Shown: positions 1 to 8,745 of the stretch, in pieces
Layout: every line of letters begins with the position of its first letter
Position numbering within the stretch: position 1 is the first letter of the stretch
Source: Desulfobacterales bacterium
GTDB lineage: Bacteria > Desulfobacterota > Desulfobacteria > Desulfobacterales > Desulfosarcinaceae
Reading direction: 5' to 3'
NCBI GenBank assembly: GCA_016218685.1
Contig: JACRDD010000006.1
Span: forward strand, 1 to 38,695
DNA: 38,695 bases
Translations under genes and position numbers: made by a program
Notes under the pieces: model-generated
Seen by the model: only the letters and a program-made list of their open reading frames with translations
Databases searched by the model: none
What the model was told of the DNA's origin: nothing

Positions 1-431
1 CGCATCCCCAGGGGGTCAGCGCCCTGGGCCACAACGTGCCGATGGTGTTCATGCTGGTGTTCGGCGGCGGTTCGGCCCTGGCCGGGATCGCCGGGGTGAT
101 CGGCGGGATCTTTCTGATCACCGAACCGGCCATGGCCGCGACCCTGGGTCCCATTGTCTTTGTGGTGATCGTGGTGGGCGGCATGGGCTCTTTGACCGGG
201 GCCTTCGTGGCCTCCTTGCTGCTGGCCGCCATTCAGACCTTTGCCGCGGGCCTGGAGTATTCCATGGTCGATGTGCTGGCCATGGTCGGAATCCATTGGG
301 AACTCAGCGGCGTGCTCAAGGATTTGGAGCGCATCCAGTTGTCGCATACCGGCCCGATCCTGCCGTATCTTTTCATGGTGCTGATGCTCATGTTCCGGCC
401 CAAGGGCCTCATGGGCAAACGCGAGTCGTGA
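1..431 (+). CDS. livH: Branched-chain amino acid ABC transporter permease LivH, 3' part
   Basis: This is the C-terminal part of a LivH-type inner-membrane permease. The frame is open from the left edge (first full codon at base 3), so the gene starts outside the window. The visible segment begins with a loop ending in ALGHNVPMVF, typical of the region after the cytoplasmic coupling loop of LivH, then has hydrophobic helices and ends in the positively charged tail RPKGLMGKRES, common to this family. It lies 35 bases before livM and heads a livHMGF order. Partner of LivM in the membrane, with LivG and LivF as ATPases. No periplasmic binding protein gene is visible; it may lie upstream. The substrate may be a branched-chain amino acid, an amide or urea, and the sequence alone does not decide this. 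Confidence 0.9.
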   Translation, partial: HPQGVSALGHNVPMVFMLVFGGGSALAGIAGVIGGIFLITEPAMAATLGPIVFVVIVVGGMGSLTGAFVASLLLAAIQTFAAGLEYSMVDVLAMVGIHWELSGVLKDLERIQLSHTGPILPYLFMVLMLMFRPKGLMGKRES

Positions 432-466
432 TCCACGCGGAAAAAGAATAAGGAAGTAATTGCGCT

Positions 467-1717
467 ATGCCGATCTTATTTCGACGTTACGGTATCTGGG
501 TGGTGGCGATCCTTGTCAGCGGGGTGCTGCCGCTCATTTTTAAGTCCAGCTTTTCCATCTCGCTGTTCAGTCAGATGGGTATCTCCATTATCTTCGCGCT
601 GTCCTACAACATGCTGCTCGGTCAGGGCGGGATGCTCTCCTTCGGCCATGCGGTTTACCTGGGGCTGGGCGGGTTTCTCGCCATGCATGGTCTGGAGAAA
701 ATCGGCGGCGGCGTTCTGCCGCTGCCCCTGGAACTGCTGCCCCTGGTGGGCGGCATGGCGGGAATTCTGGCCGGCGTGCTCTTCGGCTGGCTCTCCACGG
801 ATCGGGCCGGAACGACCTTCGCCCTGATCTCCCTGGGCATCGGCGAGTTGATTGCGGCCAGCGCCCTGATGCTGCCGAGCTTTTTCGGCGGCGAGGAGGG
901 TATCGCCAGCAATCGCATGGTCCAGTTGACCCTGACCGGCTTCAAGTTCGGCAAATCCATCGAGGTGTACTATCTCATCGCCTGCTGGATGCTGCTCAGC
1001 GTGGCCCTGATGTATCTGCTGACCAAGACCCCCCTGGGGCGGGTGGCCAATGCCGTGCGCGATAATCCCGAGCGCGCGGCTTTCATCGGCTACAACCCCC
1101 GTCACGTGCGCACGATCCAGTTCACCCTGGCGGCCTTCTTTGCGGGCCTGGCCGGCGGCCTGTTCGCCATCAACTACGAGATCATCACCGCCGAGACCGT
1201 GGGCGCACAAACCTCGGGCAGCGTGCTGATGATGACCTACATCGGCGGGGTTGGGCACTTCTTCGGGCCGATTATGGGTGCCGTGCTGGTGATCCTCATG
1301 CAGCAGTCCCTGGCGGGCATCACCCATGCCTGGCTGCTCTATTTCGGATTGCTCTTCGTGATGATGGTGCTCTGGGCGCCCAACGGCATGGCCGGCCTGA
1401 TCATGCTCCACGAGCCGGTGTGGCGGGCCGGCCTGCTCAAGCGGCTGCTGCCGGCCTACCTTACGACCCTGTTGCCGCTGCTGGTGATGTTCGCCGGGAT
1501 CATGCTTCTGGTGGAGATCAACTATCATCTCTCCTTGAGCATCAATCCCGACGAGCCGTTGGCGCTGTTCGGCATCGCCTTCAACGCCAGGTCACCCCTG
1601 GCCTGGGCCCTGGCCATCGTGCTGGCCGCCGTGGGCTTTTTCTTCTTCCGCAAGGCCAGCCGCCGGGTCAACGAGAGCTGGAACGAAGTGACCCAAGCGA
1701 TGAAGGGGGGCCGTTAG
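467..1717 (+). CDS. livM: Branched-chain amino acid ABC transporter permease LivM
   Basis: A 416-residue hydrophobic permease of the LivM family. The LivM signature is clear around residues 35-75 (FALSYNMLLGQGGMLSFGHA) and the coupling-loop region near residues 185-215 reads TPLGRVANAVRDNPERAAFIG, which contacts the ABC ATPases in this family. An aaggaag Shine-Dalgarno sequence lies about nine bases before the ATG. The protein is longer than the compact form of the family because of an extra hydrophobic stretch near residues 330-400, seen in many proteobacterial LivM proteins. It is followed after one base by livG, so translation is probably coupled. Works with LivH as the membrane channel of a high-affinity importer. 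Confidence 0.93.
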   Translation: MPILFRRYGIWVVAILVSGVLPLIFKSSFSISLFSQMGISIIFALSYNMLLGQGGMLSFGHAVYLGLGGFLAMHGLEKIGGGVLPLPLELLPLVGGMAGILAGVLFGWLSTDRAGTTFALISLGIGELIAASALMLPSFFGGEEGIASNRMVQLTLTGFKFGKSIEVYYLIACWMLLSVALMYLLTKTPLGRVANAVRDNPERAAFIGYNPRHVRTIQFTLAAFFAGLAGGLFAINYEIITAETVGAQTSGSVLMMTYIGGVGHFFGPIMGAVLVILMQQSLAGITHAWLLYFGLLFVMMVLWAPNGMAGLIMLHEPVWRAGLLKRLLPAYLTTLLPLLVMFAGIMLLVEINYHLSLSINPDEPLALFGIAFNARSPLAWALAIVLAAVGFFFFRKASRRVNESWNEVTQAMKGGR

Positions 1718-1718
1718 G

Positions 1719-2471
1719 ATGACCGCCACAGCACTTAAAATCGTAGATGTCCACAAAAGCTTCGGCAGCAGCAAGATCATCAACGGCCTGCATCTGGAGG
1801 TGCTCAAGGGCGAGCGCCATGCCGTGATCGGACCCAACGGCGCCGGTAAATCCACGCTGTTCAATCTGATCAGCGGGTTTTATCCGGTCAGTTCGGGCTA
1901 CATCGAACTCAACGGCCAGATCGTCACCAACCTGGCCCCCCACCTGATCAACCGCCGGGGCCTGAGCCGCAGTTTTCAGGTCACCAATATCTTTCCCAAA
2001 ATGACGGTCTTCGAGAACATCCGCTGCGCCTTGCTCTGGCCCATGGGCTATCGCCATTCGTTCTGGCACCTGGTCGGCAACTTGAAGAAGGTCAATGCCA
2101 AGGCCGAAGAGATCCTGGAGCGCATCCGCCTGGCCGATCGCAGGGATATTCCGGCCGGCCTGCTGGCCTATGCCGATCAGCGCGCGCTGGAGATCGGCAT
2201 CACCATTGCCGGCGACGCCGACGTGATTTTGCTTGACGAACCCACGGCCGGCATGAGCCTGAGCGAAACGGCCCACGCCGTGGAGCTGATCCGCACCGTC
2301 ACCGAAGGCAAGACCCTGCTGGTGGTCGAACACGACATGAGCGTGGTCTTCGGCCTGGCCGATCGCATCTCGGTGCTGGTCTACGGCCAGGTGGTGGCCA
2401 CGGATATACCCGAGAAGATCCGCCAGAATGCCCAGGTCCAGGAAGCTTATTTAGGGAAGGAGATCGCGTAA
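1719..2471 (+). CDS. livG: Branched-chain amino acid ABC transporter ATP-binding protein LivG
   Basis: A 250-residue ABC ATPase of the LivG branch. Walker A is GPNGAGKST at residues 38-46, Walker B is VILLDEPTAGMS, the H-loop is VVEHDM, and the signature region is the LivG-like form LAYADQRALEIG instead of a standard LSGGQ. The insert after the Q-loop (NIFPKMTVFENIRCALL) is also LivG-like. The ATG lies one base after the livM stop, and livF follows with no gap, so the four genes form one operon. Supplies half of the ATP-hydrolysing dimer on the cytoplasmic face. Confidence 0.94.
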   Translation: MTATALKIVDVHKSFGSSKIINGLHLEVLKGERHAVIGPNGAGKSTLFNLISGFYPVSSGYIELNGQIVTNLAPHLINRRGLSRSFQVTNIFPKMTVFENIRCALLWPMGYRHSFWHLVGNLKKVNAKAEEILERIRLADRRDIPAGLLAYADQRALEIGITIAGDADVILLDEPTAGMSLSETAHAVELIRTVTEGKTLLVVEHDMSVVFGLADRISVLVYGQVVATDIPEKIRQNAQVQEAYLGKEIA

Positions 2472-3167
2472 ATGCTCGAGGTCAAGGATCTACACGCCTA
2501 TTACGGCCGCAGCCATATTCTACAGGGCGTCAACTTGAACGTGAAAGAGGGCGAGATCGTCAGCCTGCTGGGCCGCAATGGGGTAGGCCGCTCGACGACC
2601 TGCATGACCATCATGGGCCTGGTGGCGCCCCACGGCTCGATCCTCTACAAGGGCCAACAGATCGCCGGGCTCAAGGCCCACGACATCGCCCGCAAGGGCA
2701 TCGGTTTCGTTCCCGAGGACCGCTGGATTTTTCCGGGCCTGACGGTCTTGCAAAATCTGCAACTGGGCATGAAGAGCAGCAAGCAGAAGGGCCGCTGGCG
2801 CATCGAAGATGTCTTTACGATCTTCCCGCGCCTGGGCGAGCGCTCCAACGTTCACGGCGGCTTGATCTCCGGCGGCGAGAAGCAGATGCTCACCATCTGC
2901 CGAACGTTGATGGGCGACCCGGACTTTATCATGATCGACGAGCCCACCGAGGGGTTGGCGCCCATGATGGTCGAGCAGGTGGGCCGCCTGATCGAAGAGA
3001 TTGCCCGCCGGGGCATCTCCGTGCTGCTGGTGGAGCAGAAGCTGAGCATCGCCTTGAAGATCTCCCAGCGGCTCTACATCATGGGCCACGGGCATATCGT
3101 GTACGAAGGCACGCCCGAGGACATCAAAAAGAATCAGGCCGTGCGCAAGGAGTGGTTGGAAGTCTAA
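2472..3167 (+). CDS. livF: Branched-chain amino acid ABC transporter ATP-binding protein LivF
   Basis: A 231-residue ABC ATPase of the LivF branch, last gene of the liv operon. It begins directly after the livG stop. The signature loop is ISGGEKQM and Walker B is FIMIDEPTEGLAPMMV, both typical of LivF. Walker A reads GRNGVGRST (residues 34-42): the normally invariant lysine is arginine at residue 40. From memory, similar NGxGRST forms occur in some LivF subfamilies, so this is probably a tolerated variant and not a dead gene, since the rest of the protein is intact. The gene ends 14 bases before the convergent chemoreceptor gene. Confidence 0.93.
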   Translation: MLEVKDLHAYYGRSHILQGVNLNVKEGEIVSLLGRNGVGRSTTCMTIMGLVAPHGSILYKGQQIAGLKAHDIARKGIGFVPEDRWIFPGLTVLQNLQLGMKSSKQKGRWRIEDVFTIFPRLGERSNVHGGLISGGEKQMLTICRTLMGDPDFIMIDEPTEGLAPMMVEQVGRLIEEIARRGISVLLVEQKLSIALKISQRLYIMGHGHIVYEGTPEDIKKNQAVRKEWLEV

Positions 3168-3170
3168 ATT

Positions 3171-3196
3171 CGCGCGGGGGTTCAAGCCTCCGCGCG
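3171..3196. terminator. Strong hairpin between convergent livF and chemoreceptor genes
   Basis: Bases 3171-3181 (CGCGCGGGGGT) pair with 3186-3196 (GCCTCCGCGCG) over 11 positions, two of them G-T wobbles, around a four-base TCAA loop. The hairpin begins four bases after the livF stop and includes the chemoreceptor stop codon (3182-3184, minus strand), so it could act in both directions. No long T tract follows on the plus strand, and only a short A/T run (AATTTA) follows on the minus strand. It may therefore work as an RNA 3'-end stabiliser or a Rho-assisted terminator instead of a classical intrinsic one. Confidence 0.6.
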
Positions 3197-5314
3197 CACC
3201 TTGAACATGCCCACCAATCGGTCGAGTTCTTCGGCCAGGGTCGATAAATCCTTGGAGTTCATGTTAACCTGGGCGCTGCTCTGGGACAGGTCGTTGGCCG
3301 AGTGCGTCACCAGGTCGATCTGTTTGGCGATATCGCCCGATACCTGGGAGCTCTTGGCCACGTGGGCGTTGACGTCGGTAATGCCGCGGGCCGCCTGGGA
3401 TACATTGTCCGCTATGCTTTGGGTCGTCGACGATTGTTCTTCCACGGCCGAGGCGATCACCACGACATGTTCGTTGATGTCTTTAACCACGCTGGTGATC
3501 TTGGCGATCTGGTCCACCGTGCCGCTGGTCGAGCGCTGAATCCCATCCACCCGCTGTTTGATCTCTTGGGTCGCCTCGGCCGTCTGCCGGGCCAGCTCCT
3601 TGATCTCGTTGGCCACCACGGCAAACCCCTTGCCGGCATCGCCGGCCCGGGCCGCCTCGATGGTGGCATTCAAGGCCAGCAGGTTGACCTGCTCGGAGAT
3701 CTCCGTGATGGTTTCGATCACCTTGCCGATTTCCTGGGCCGAGCCTCCCAGTTCGCCCACCTGGGATGACGCATTTTCAGCCTGGCTGACCGCGTCGCCC
3801 GTAATGACCCGCGCCTTGGAGGCGTTCTGGGTGATCTCGTTGATCGTGCTGGACATCTCTTCGGCCGCCGAAGCCACCATATTGACGTTGGTCGAAGCCT
3901 GCTCCATGGAGGCGGCAATGGAGGTCATGTTCTCGCTGAGCTGGGCCGACGATCCGGATACGCTGACCGTCTCCTGGGCCGCTTTTTCGGCGCCGCCGGC
4001 CAGGGCATCGGCAATGCCGGTGAGGTGGGTCGAGGCATTCTTGAGCTTAATGGCGTTGTCCTTGACCTGGATGATGGTGGCCTGGAGGCGGTCGAGGAAC
4101 TGATTGAACCACTGCCCGAGCTGCCCAAGTTCATCCGTCGAGTGGATTTTGAGCCGTTGGGTCAGATCGGCCTCGCCTTCGGCGATGTCCTTGAGCCTGG
4201 CCACCATATCGCTCACCGGTCGCACGATGGACCGGGATTGCAGCCAAGTCAGGGGCGCCGCCAGCAGCATGCACCCCAAACCCACCGCGCAAAGCACGAG
4301 AATCATCTGGCGGTTGTTGGCCTTGGCCACGGCATCGGGCTGCAACAGCGCCACGGCGCCGCAGTAGCCGCCCTCGCCGAACAGCGGCAGAGCGGTTTGA
4401 AAATAGCTCTGCTCATCGACCGTTACGGTGGAAAAGAGGCTCGCGGCGTTTTTCAGCGAGGCGAACCCCACGCCGGGCCGACGAAAAAGGGCGCTGTCGA
4501 TGGTTTTATAATCGGCCAAATCGCCGGCGCTGTAGGCATCGTCGGAAAAGACGACCACGGTGGTCCCGGTGAGCCGTTGGATCCAGGCGGCGAACTCCGA
4601 ATCCAGACTATATAGAAGGATGGCCGCGCCGACCACCTTGGGCTCCACCTTTTGCGTGGCCTTATTGAGGGTTTCGGTGAGAACGGGCAGCGCAACCTTC
4701 ATGCAGAGCCGGTGCTCGACGGTCTGGAACCCCACCCACTCACCCAGGCTCGAAACCCCGGGATAGGTGTCGGCTGCCCAACGGTTCTCCGCAGTCGGCG
4801 CTACCTGCAACTGACTTTCCAAGGCATTGCGCCCGCCGGCGATCACACCATGGTGCAGATTGTTGTTTTCGATGAAGCCCACCCGGTAGCCTTCCTGCCC
4901 TTCCAGGGCGGCAAAGGCTGTCAAGTGACCCTCCGCATCATACACCGTCACCTTCCACAGCTTTTGTCCCGAAGCGGCGCGGAAGGCAGCATCGACCAGC
5001 TCGTTGAACGCATCCTGGGTCACGCCGGTGGTAAAAGCCGCGGTCTTGTTTTCCGCCAGGTAGTTCAGATTATCGCCCATGCGGTTAATGGCGATCATCT
5101 GTCGGCCGGCGGCCAATACCGCGTCCTGTCTTTCCATCATGGTATAGCGCAGCGTGGCCGTGGAGTTGGCCATGGCCTTTTGAATCAGCGTGCGGTTCTG
5201 GCGCTGGATGATCAACGATACCGCCACGGTCGAAACAATGCTGACCACAAGCAGCATGATCAGGGTGTTGGCGGTTATTTTGGTTCCCAGCTTTCTGTTC
5301 GATAGAATGCTCAT
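3182..5314 (-). CDS. Methyl-accepting chemotaxis protein with Cache-type periplasmic sensor
   Basis: A 710-residue transmembrane chemoreceptor. Residues 14-36 form the first membrane helix, 37-335 a large periplasmic ligand domain whose length suits a double-Cache fold, 336-358 the second helix, 359-412 a HAMP domain ([20 protein letters not shown]), and the rest is the cytoplasmic signalling coiled coil. The hairpin tip carries the family hallmark [19 protein letters not shown] followed by [11 protein letters not shown]. It should signal to CheA/CheW; neither gene is in the window, so it is an orphan receptor. No C-terminal pentapeptide for CheR tethering is present (the end is KVRAEA). A sigma-28 promoter lies upstream. 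The ligand cannot be read from sequence; the adjacent transporter is only a hint. Confidence 0.95.
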   Translation of the reverse strand: MSILSNRKLGTKITANTLIMLLVVSIVSTVAVSLIIQRQNRTLIQKAMANSTATLRYTMMERQDAVLAAGRQMIAINRMGDNLNYLAENKTAAFTTGVTQDAFNELVDAAFRAASGQKLWKVTVYDAEGHLTAFAALEGQEGYRVGFIENNNLHHGVIAGGRNALESQLQVAPTAENRWAADTYPGVSSLGEWVGFQTVEHRLCMKVALPVLTETLNKATQKVEPKVVGAAILLYSLDSEFAAWIQRLTGTTVVVFSDDAYSAGDLADYKTIDSALFRRPGVGFASLKNAASLFSTVTVDEQSYFQTALPLFGEGGYCGAVALLQPDAVAKANNRQMILVLCAVGLGCMLLAAPLTWLQSRSIVRPVSDMVARLKDIAEGEADLTQRLKIHSTDELGQLGQWFNQFLDRLQATIIQVKDNAIKLKNASTHLTGIADALAGGAEKAAQETVSVSGSSAQLSENMTSIAASMEQASTNVNMVASAAEEMSSTINEITQNASKARVITGDAVSQAENASSQVGELGGSAQEIGKVIETITEISEQVNLLALNATIEAARAGDAGKGFAVVANEIKELARQTAEATQEIKQRVDGIQRSTSGTVDQIAKITSVVKDINEHVVVIASAVEEQSSTTQSIADNVSQAARGITDVNAHVAKSSQVSGDIAKQIDLVTHSANDLSQSSAQVNMNSKDLSTLAEELDRLVGMFKVRAEA

Positions 5315-5374
5315 CGTTGCCCCTCGAAGCTCATGACAAATTGCCGACCCGTCAAGCCGTGCCGGACAATAGCG

Positions 5375-5401
5375 TTATCGGTTCCCCGATGAAATTGTTT
5401 A
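5375..5401 (-). promoter_or_regulatory. Sigma-28 (FliA) promoter for the chemoreceptor
   Basis: Read on the minus strand the sequence is TAAA (5401-5398), 15 bases, then ACCGATAA (5382-5375). The sigma-28 consensus is TAAA-N15-GCCGATAA, so only the first base of the -10 element differs and the spacing is exact. It lies about 60 bases before the chemoreceptor ATG, leaving room for a leader with a GAGGGG ribosome binding site. Chemoreceptor genes are well known members of flagellar sigma-28 regulons, which supports the call and implies that the organism is, or recently was, flagellated. Confidence 0.8.
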
Positions 5402-5495
5402 GAAATAATTCATAGCTGTAATCCGGAAATAAATTATGAAGACGATTCATGGCCCGGCCTTGGCGATGCACCAATCCCGGCGGGGGGATTAAAGG

Positions 5496-5528
5496 TTGAC
5501 ATTTTGGATGTGAGTAAGTATTACTCAC
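5496..5528 (+). promoter_or_regulatory. TetR gene promoter with overlapping palindromic operator
   Basis: A perfect -35 box TTGACA (5496-5501) is followed after 17 bases by TATTAC (5519-5524). The -10 box lies inside a perfect inverted repeat, GTGAGTAA-GTA-TTACTCAC, at 5510-5528 (two 8-base arms, 3-base spacer). The position 35 bases before the TetR-family gene, and the size of the repeat, fit a self-binding operator that blocks RNA polymerase and so controls both the regulator and the overlapping acyl-CoA synthetase gene. That the TetR protein binds here is inference. Confidence 0.75.
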
Positions 5529-5562
5529 CAACATTTGAGAGCCATCCATTCGAACGCTGGGC

Positions 5563-6156
5563 ATGAAACACAAGGGTCATACCAATCCGCCGGGACGTCA
5601 AAAGATCATCGAGGCCCTCACGCGCCTGATGTGGGCCAAAGACTTTCATTCGGTGACCACCGCCGAAATCGCCGAGCTTGCAGGCGTCACCGAAGGATTG
5701 ATCTATAAATATTTCAAGAGTAAAAAAGAGCTGCTCTACCAGGTGCTCAACGATCTTTTCGCCCAGTTCAACCAGGCAGTCCTCGATCGCATGGCCGACA
5801 AAGCGTCGGCCATCGAAAAGCTGGAAGTCATCATCCGGTCGAGCATCGAGTACTATACCGCCAACCGGGTTTTTGCCCGGATTCTGCTGCTGGAGGTCCG
5901 AACCTCACCCGATTATTTCCGTTCCGAAGCGTACGCACGGGTCAAGGCCTATGCCCGCACCATTCTGGAGGTTATCCAGATGGGTATTCAGCAGGGTGAA
6001 ATCAAAGCGAATACCGATCCTTTGATTTTAAGGAAAGTCATTCTGGGGACGATTGAACATGCCTGTCTTGGCGAGATCATTTTTACCAGGGACTTGGATG
6101 TTCAAGCCATCACCTACAGCATATCAACCATCATTTTTAACGGTGCCAAAGCATGA
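5563..6156 (+). CDS. TetR/AcrR-family transcriptional regulator
   Basis: A 197-residue repressor with an N-terminal helix-turn-helix at residues 31-54 (VTTAEIAELAGVTEGLIYKYF), the diagnostic TetR pattern. The C-terminal ligand-binding part is helical and resembles regulators of fatty-acid and acyl-CoA metabolism (FadR/YsiA-like) in size and composition, but the ligand cannot be named. The ATG lies 35 bases after a palindromic operator. The stop overlaps the start of the acyl-CoA synthetase gene by four bases (ATGA), so regulator and enzyme are co-transcribed. The simplest model is an acyl-CoA-responsive repressor of its own operon. Confidence 0.93.
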   Translation: MKHKGHTNPPGRQKIIEALTRLMWAKDFHSVTTAEIAELAGVTEGLIYKYFKSKKELLYQVLNDLFAQFNQAVLDRMADKASAIEKLEVIIRSSIEYYTANRVFARILLLEVRTSPDYFRSEAYARVKAYARTILEVIQMGIQQGEIKANTDPLILRKVILGTIEHACLGEIIFTRDLDVQAITYSISTIIFNGAKA

Positions 6157-8348
6157 AAACAGAAATCAACGTCCAACACCTCATCGAAGCGAGCATCGCC
6201 AGCGGTGCCAATGTCATTAGCGAAGACCAGGCCAAATCCATTCTCCATGGTTATGGAGTGCCCGTCGTGGGTGAGATTCGGGCGGCCGATCCCCAGGAAG
6301 CTGCCCGGGTGGCCCGCCAGATCGGGTTCCCGGTGGTGCTCAAGGCCGTCGGCACGCAGATTTTGCACAAGACCGAAGCCGGATTGGTGGCGGTCGGCCT
6401 GAAAAGCGAAGCCGAAGTGACGGCCGCCGCCCAGCGCATGATGGACAGCACCCCTTTGCCCATCGACGCCTTTTTGGTGCAGCCCAAGATTCACGGCCAG
6501 CGGGAGTTCGTGGCCGGCCTGTTCAGGGACCCGCTCTTCGGGCCGGTGGTCATGTTCGGTTTGGGCGGCATCTTCACCGAAGCCTTGAACGATGCGGTCT
6601 TCAAGGTGGCGCCGCTGACGCCCGCGGACATCGAGGCCATGTTCGCCGAGATTCGCTCCCAAAAAATGCTGGGCGCCTTCCGGGGTGAAGCCGCCGTGGA
6701 CAAAGCGGCCCTGGGGTGCATTCTCCAGGGCCTCTCGGAGCTGGCCATGCAATTTCCCCAGATCCGGGAGATCGACATCAACCCGTTGATCGTCCAACCC
6801 GACGGCCGGCCGGTGGCCGTGGACGCTCTGATCGTCACCGGAAAGCCTCAACCCGCGCCGATCAAGCGCGACGAGGTCAACCGCGCCACCTTGCGATCCT
6901 GCTACTATCCCGAGTCCGTCGTCTTCATCGGCGCGTCGAGCACCATTTCCAAGTGGGGTCACATGATCCCCACCAACCTGCTCAACCGCGATTTTAAAGG
7001 CCGGGTCTACCTGGTCAATCCCAAGGGCGGGCAGGTCATCGGCCGCGAGGCCTACCGCTCGGTGAGCGACATCGACGGGGACATCGATCTGGCCGTGGTC
7101 ATGATTCCGGCGGCCAAGGTCAAGGCGCAAATTCCGCTGCTGCGGCAGAAGAAGGTCAAAGCCATGCTGCTGATATCGTCCGGGTTCCGCGAAACCGGCG
7201 AAGAGGGCCGTAAGTTGGAGGACGAAGTGGTGGCCGCCGCCCGCGAGGCCGGCATTCTGATCTTCGGGCCCAACACCATGGGCATCTGCAATCCGCACAT
7301 CGACTTCTTCTGCTGCGGCGTGCATGTCTACCCGCGGCTTGGCTCGACCTCGCTGGTCTCCCAGTCGGGTAACATGGGCACCCAACTGCTGGCCTTCGCC
7401 GAACAGCAGGACATCGGCATCCGCGCCTTCTCCGGCTCGGGCAACGAAGCCATGGTGACCTTGGAAGATTACATGGAAGCTTTCGAGGTCGACGAGTTGA
7501 CCCGCACCGTGGTGCTCTACATCGAAAGCGTCAAGGACGGCCGGCGCTTCTTCGAAAGCGCCCGCCGGGTATCCAAGCAGAAGCCGGTGGTGGTGCTCAA
7601 GGGCGGCCGAACGTCCGAAGGCGGCCAGGCCGCCTCCAGCCATACTGGCGCCCTGGCCTCCGATTTCCGCATCTTCGAGGCCGCCTGCCGCCAGGCCGGC
7701 ATCATCCAGGTCAAGCAGCCCATCGAAATGCTCGATCTCTCCGCGGTCTTTTCTTCGCTGCCGCTGCCCAAGGGCAACCGCGTGGCCATCATGACCCTGG
7801 GCGGTGGCTGGGGCGTGGTCACCACCGACCTGTGCGTGGAAAACGGACTGGTGCTGCCGCCGCTTTCGAAAGATATCGTCCAGCGGCTGGATCAAATGCT
7901 TCCCGACTACTGGAGCCGCGGCAATCCGGCCGACATCGTGGGCGAGCATGACCCCAATATCCCCAGGACCGCCATGGAAGCCCTCATGCAGTGGGACGGC
8001 TGCGACGCCGTGCTGCACCTGGGTATCCACGGCCGCCGCATCCTGGCCGCCAAGATGCTCAAATCCATCGCCAGGACCGATCCGACCTACAAGCACGAAG
8101 ACCTCGACCAGCTCAAGGCCATGTCCGTTCAGATCGAAATGGAGTACATCCGGCACGTCATCCAGCTCACCGAAAAATACCAGAAACCGGTGCTGGGCGT
8201 CAGCCTGCTCACCGACGAGGCGTCCAAGACGCTCTACCGGGTGGAGGGCTGCAAGTACAAAGGGGTCTTCTTCCCCTCCCCCGAAAGGGCGGTCAAAGCC
8301 TTGGCCGGCATGTGCCGCTACCGGCAGTGGGTGGCGGCGCATCGGTAG
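6153..8348 (+). CDS. ADP-forming acyl-CoA synthetase (acetate--CoA ligase family), fused subunits
   Basis: A 731-residue single-chain NDP-forming acyl-CoA synthetase, which interconverts acyl-CoA plus ADP and phosphate with acid, CoA and ATP. Domain order is ATP-grasp (about residues 10-230, with ILHKTEAG around H72), CoA-binding Rossmann domain (about 245-350) and succinyl-CoA-ligase-like domains (about 360-700). The phosphohistidine loop is ASSHTGALA with H497 as the expected phospho-acceptor. Many fused bacterial homologues have the ATP-grasp part last, so this is the swapped beta-alpha arrangement. The start overlaps the TetR gene by ATGA. The substrate acid is not predictable; aromatic or short-chain acids are candidates. 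A degraded second copy of its 3' end lies at 9090-9329. Confidence 0.92.
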   Translation: MKTEINVQHLIEASIASGANVISEDQAKSILHGYGVPVVGEIRAADPQEAARVARQIGFPVVLKAVGTQILHKTEAGLVAVGLKSEAEVTAAAQRMMDSTPLPIDAFLVQPKIHGQREFVAGLFRDPLFGPVVMFGLGGIFTEALNDAVFKVAPLTPADIEAMFAEIRSQKMLGAFRGEAAVDKAALGCILQGLSELAMQFPQIREIDINPLIVQPDGRPVAVDALIVTGKPQPAPIKRDEVNRATLRSCYYPESVVFIGASSTISKWGHMIPTNLLNRDFKGRVYLVNPKGGQVIGREAYRSVSDIDGDIDLAVVMIPAAKVKAQIPLLRQKKVKAMLLISSGFRETGEEGRKLEDEVVAAAREAGILIFGPNTMGICNPHIDFFCCGVHVYPRLGSTSLVSQSGNMGTQLLAFAEQQDIGIRAFSGSGNEAMVTLEDYMEAFEVDELTRTVVLYIESVKDGRRFFESARRVSKQKPVVVLKGGRTSEGGQAASSHTGALASDFRIFEAACRQAGIIQVKQPIEMLDLSAVFSSLPLPKGNRVAIMTLGGGWGVVTTDLCVENGLVLPPLSKDIVQRLDQMLPDYWSRGNPADIVGEHDPNIPRTAMEALMQWDGCDAVLHLGIHGRRILAAKMLKSIARTDPTYKHEDLDQLKAMSVQIEMEYIRHVIQLTEKYQKPVLGVSLLTDEASKTLYRVEGCKYKGVFFPSPERAVKALAGMCRYRQWVAAHR

Positions 8349-8385
8349 CGGCGCTATTTCCGGCTGCTCCCCGGCCGCGGGCAAA

Positions 8386-8420
8386 TTGATCTTGCAATCA
8401 AAGGGTTGCGGTTTTACAGT
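8386..8420 (+). promoter_or_regulatory. Candidate promoter and operator of the MNT/HEPN pair
   Basis: TTGCAA (8392-8397), 17 bases and TACAGT (8415-8420) match the sigma-70 pattern at 4 of 6 positions each. The -35 element is embedded in an inverted repeat TTGAT-CTTGCA-ATCAA at 8386-8401. Autoregulation through operator repeats at the promoter is common in toxin-antitoxin operons, but this site is only moderately strong. Confidence 0.4.
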
Positions 8421-8448
8421 CTAAACAATTCGTTTGCGAAGCCGGGAA

Positions 8449-8745
8449 ATGAGCATGAAAAAGCAAGAGATCCTCAACCTGATCAAATCCAGCAAGCCTG
8501 AATTGGCCGAGCGTTATGGCGTACGACAGGTCGGGCTCTTTGGTTCCTATGTCCGCGGCCAAGAGAAGGTGTCCAGCGACATCGATATCCTTGTATCGTT
8601 TCAGCGGGATGTGGATCTTTTCGAATTCATCGAGCTGCGGGAGTATCTCGAAACCAAACTCCAGGCCAAAGTGGACCTTGTAATGCTCTCTGCTCTGAAA
8701 CCGGCCATCGGTCGGCGCATCCTCGATGAGGTGCAATATGTCTAA
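8449..8745 (+). CDS. mntA: MNT-type nucleotidyltransferase antitoxin
   Basis: A 98-residue minimal nucleotidyltransferase. The hallmark GS-x10-DxD motif is present (GSYVRGQEKVSSDID), giving the metal-binding aspartates of the DNA polymerase beta fold. In characterised MNT/HEPN modules the MNT protein neutralises the HEPN toxin by adding AMP to a tyrosine in its active-site motif. The start is set at ATG 8449 (MSMKKQE) instead of an upstream TTG at 8434; ATG 8455 is also possible. It overlaps the HEPN gene by eight bases, as is usual for this pair. Base composition is lower in GC than the synthetase gene before it, consistent with acquisition. Confidence 0.9.
   Translation: MSMKKQEILNLIKSSKPELAERYGVRQVGLFGSYVRGQEKVSSDIDILVSFQRDVDLFEFIELREYLETKLQAKVDLVMLSALKPAIGRRILDEVQYV

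Noticed and set aside
476..1528. 350-codon minus-strand frame opposite livM
   Set aside because: Histidine- and glutamine-rich antisense shadow of a real membrane protein gene.
5352..5573. 73-codon minus-strand frame between the chemoreceptor and TetR genes
   Set aside because: It covers the sigma-28 promoter and the TetR promoter/operator, has no ribosome binding site and no recognisable composition.
6114..8384. 756-codon open frame on the minus strand opposite the acyl-CoA synthetase
   Set aside because: It lies wholly antisense to a gene with clear domains and catalytic motifs. High GC with third-position bias opens the opposite frame, and its translation is His/Gly/Asp-rich with no recognisable motif.
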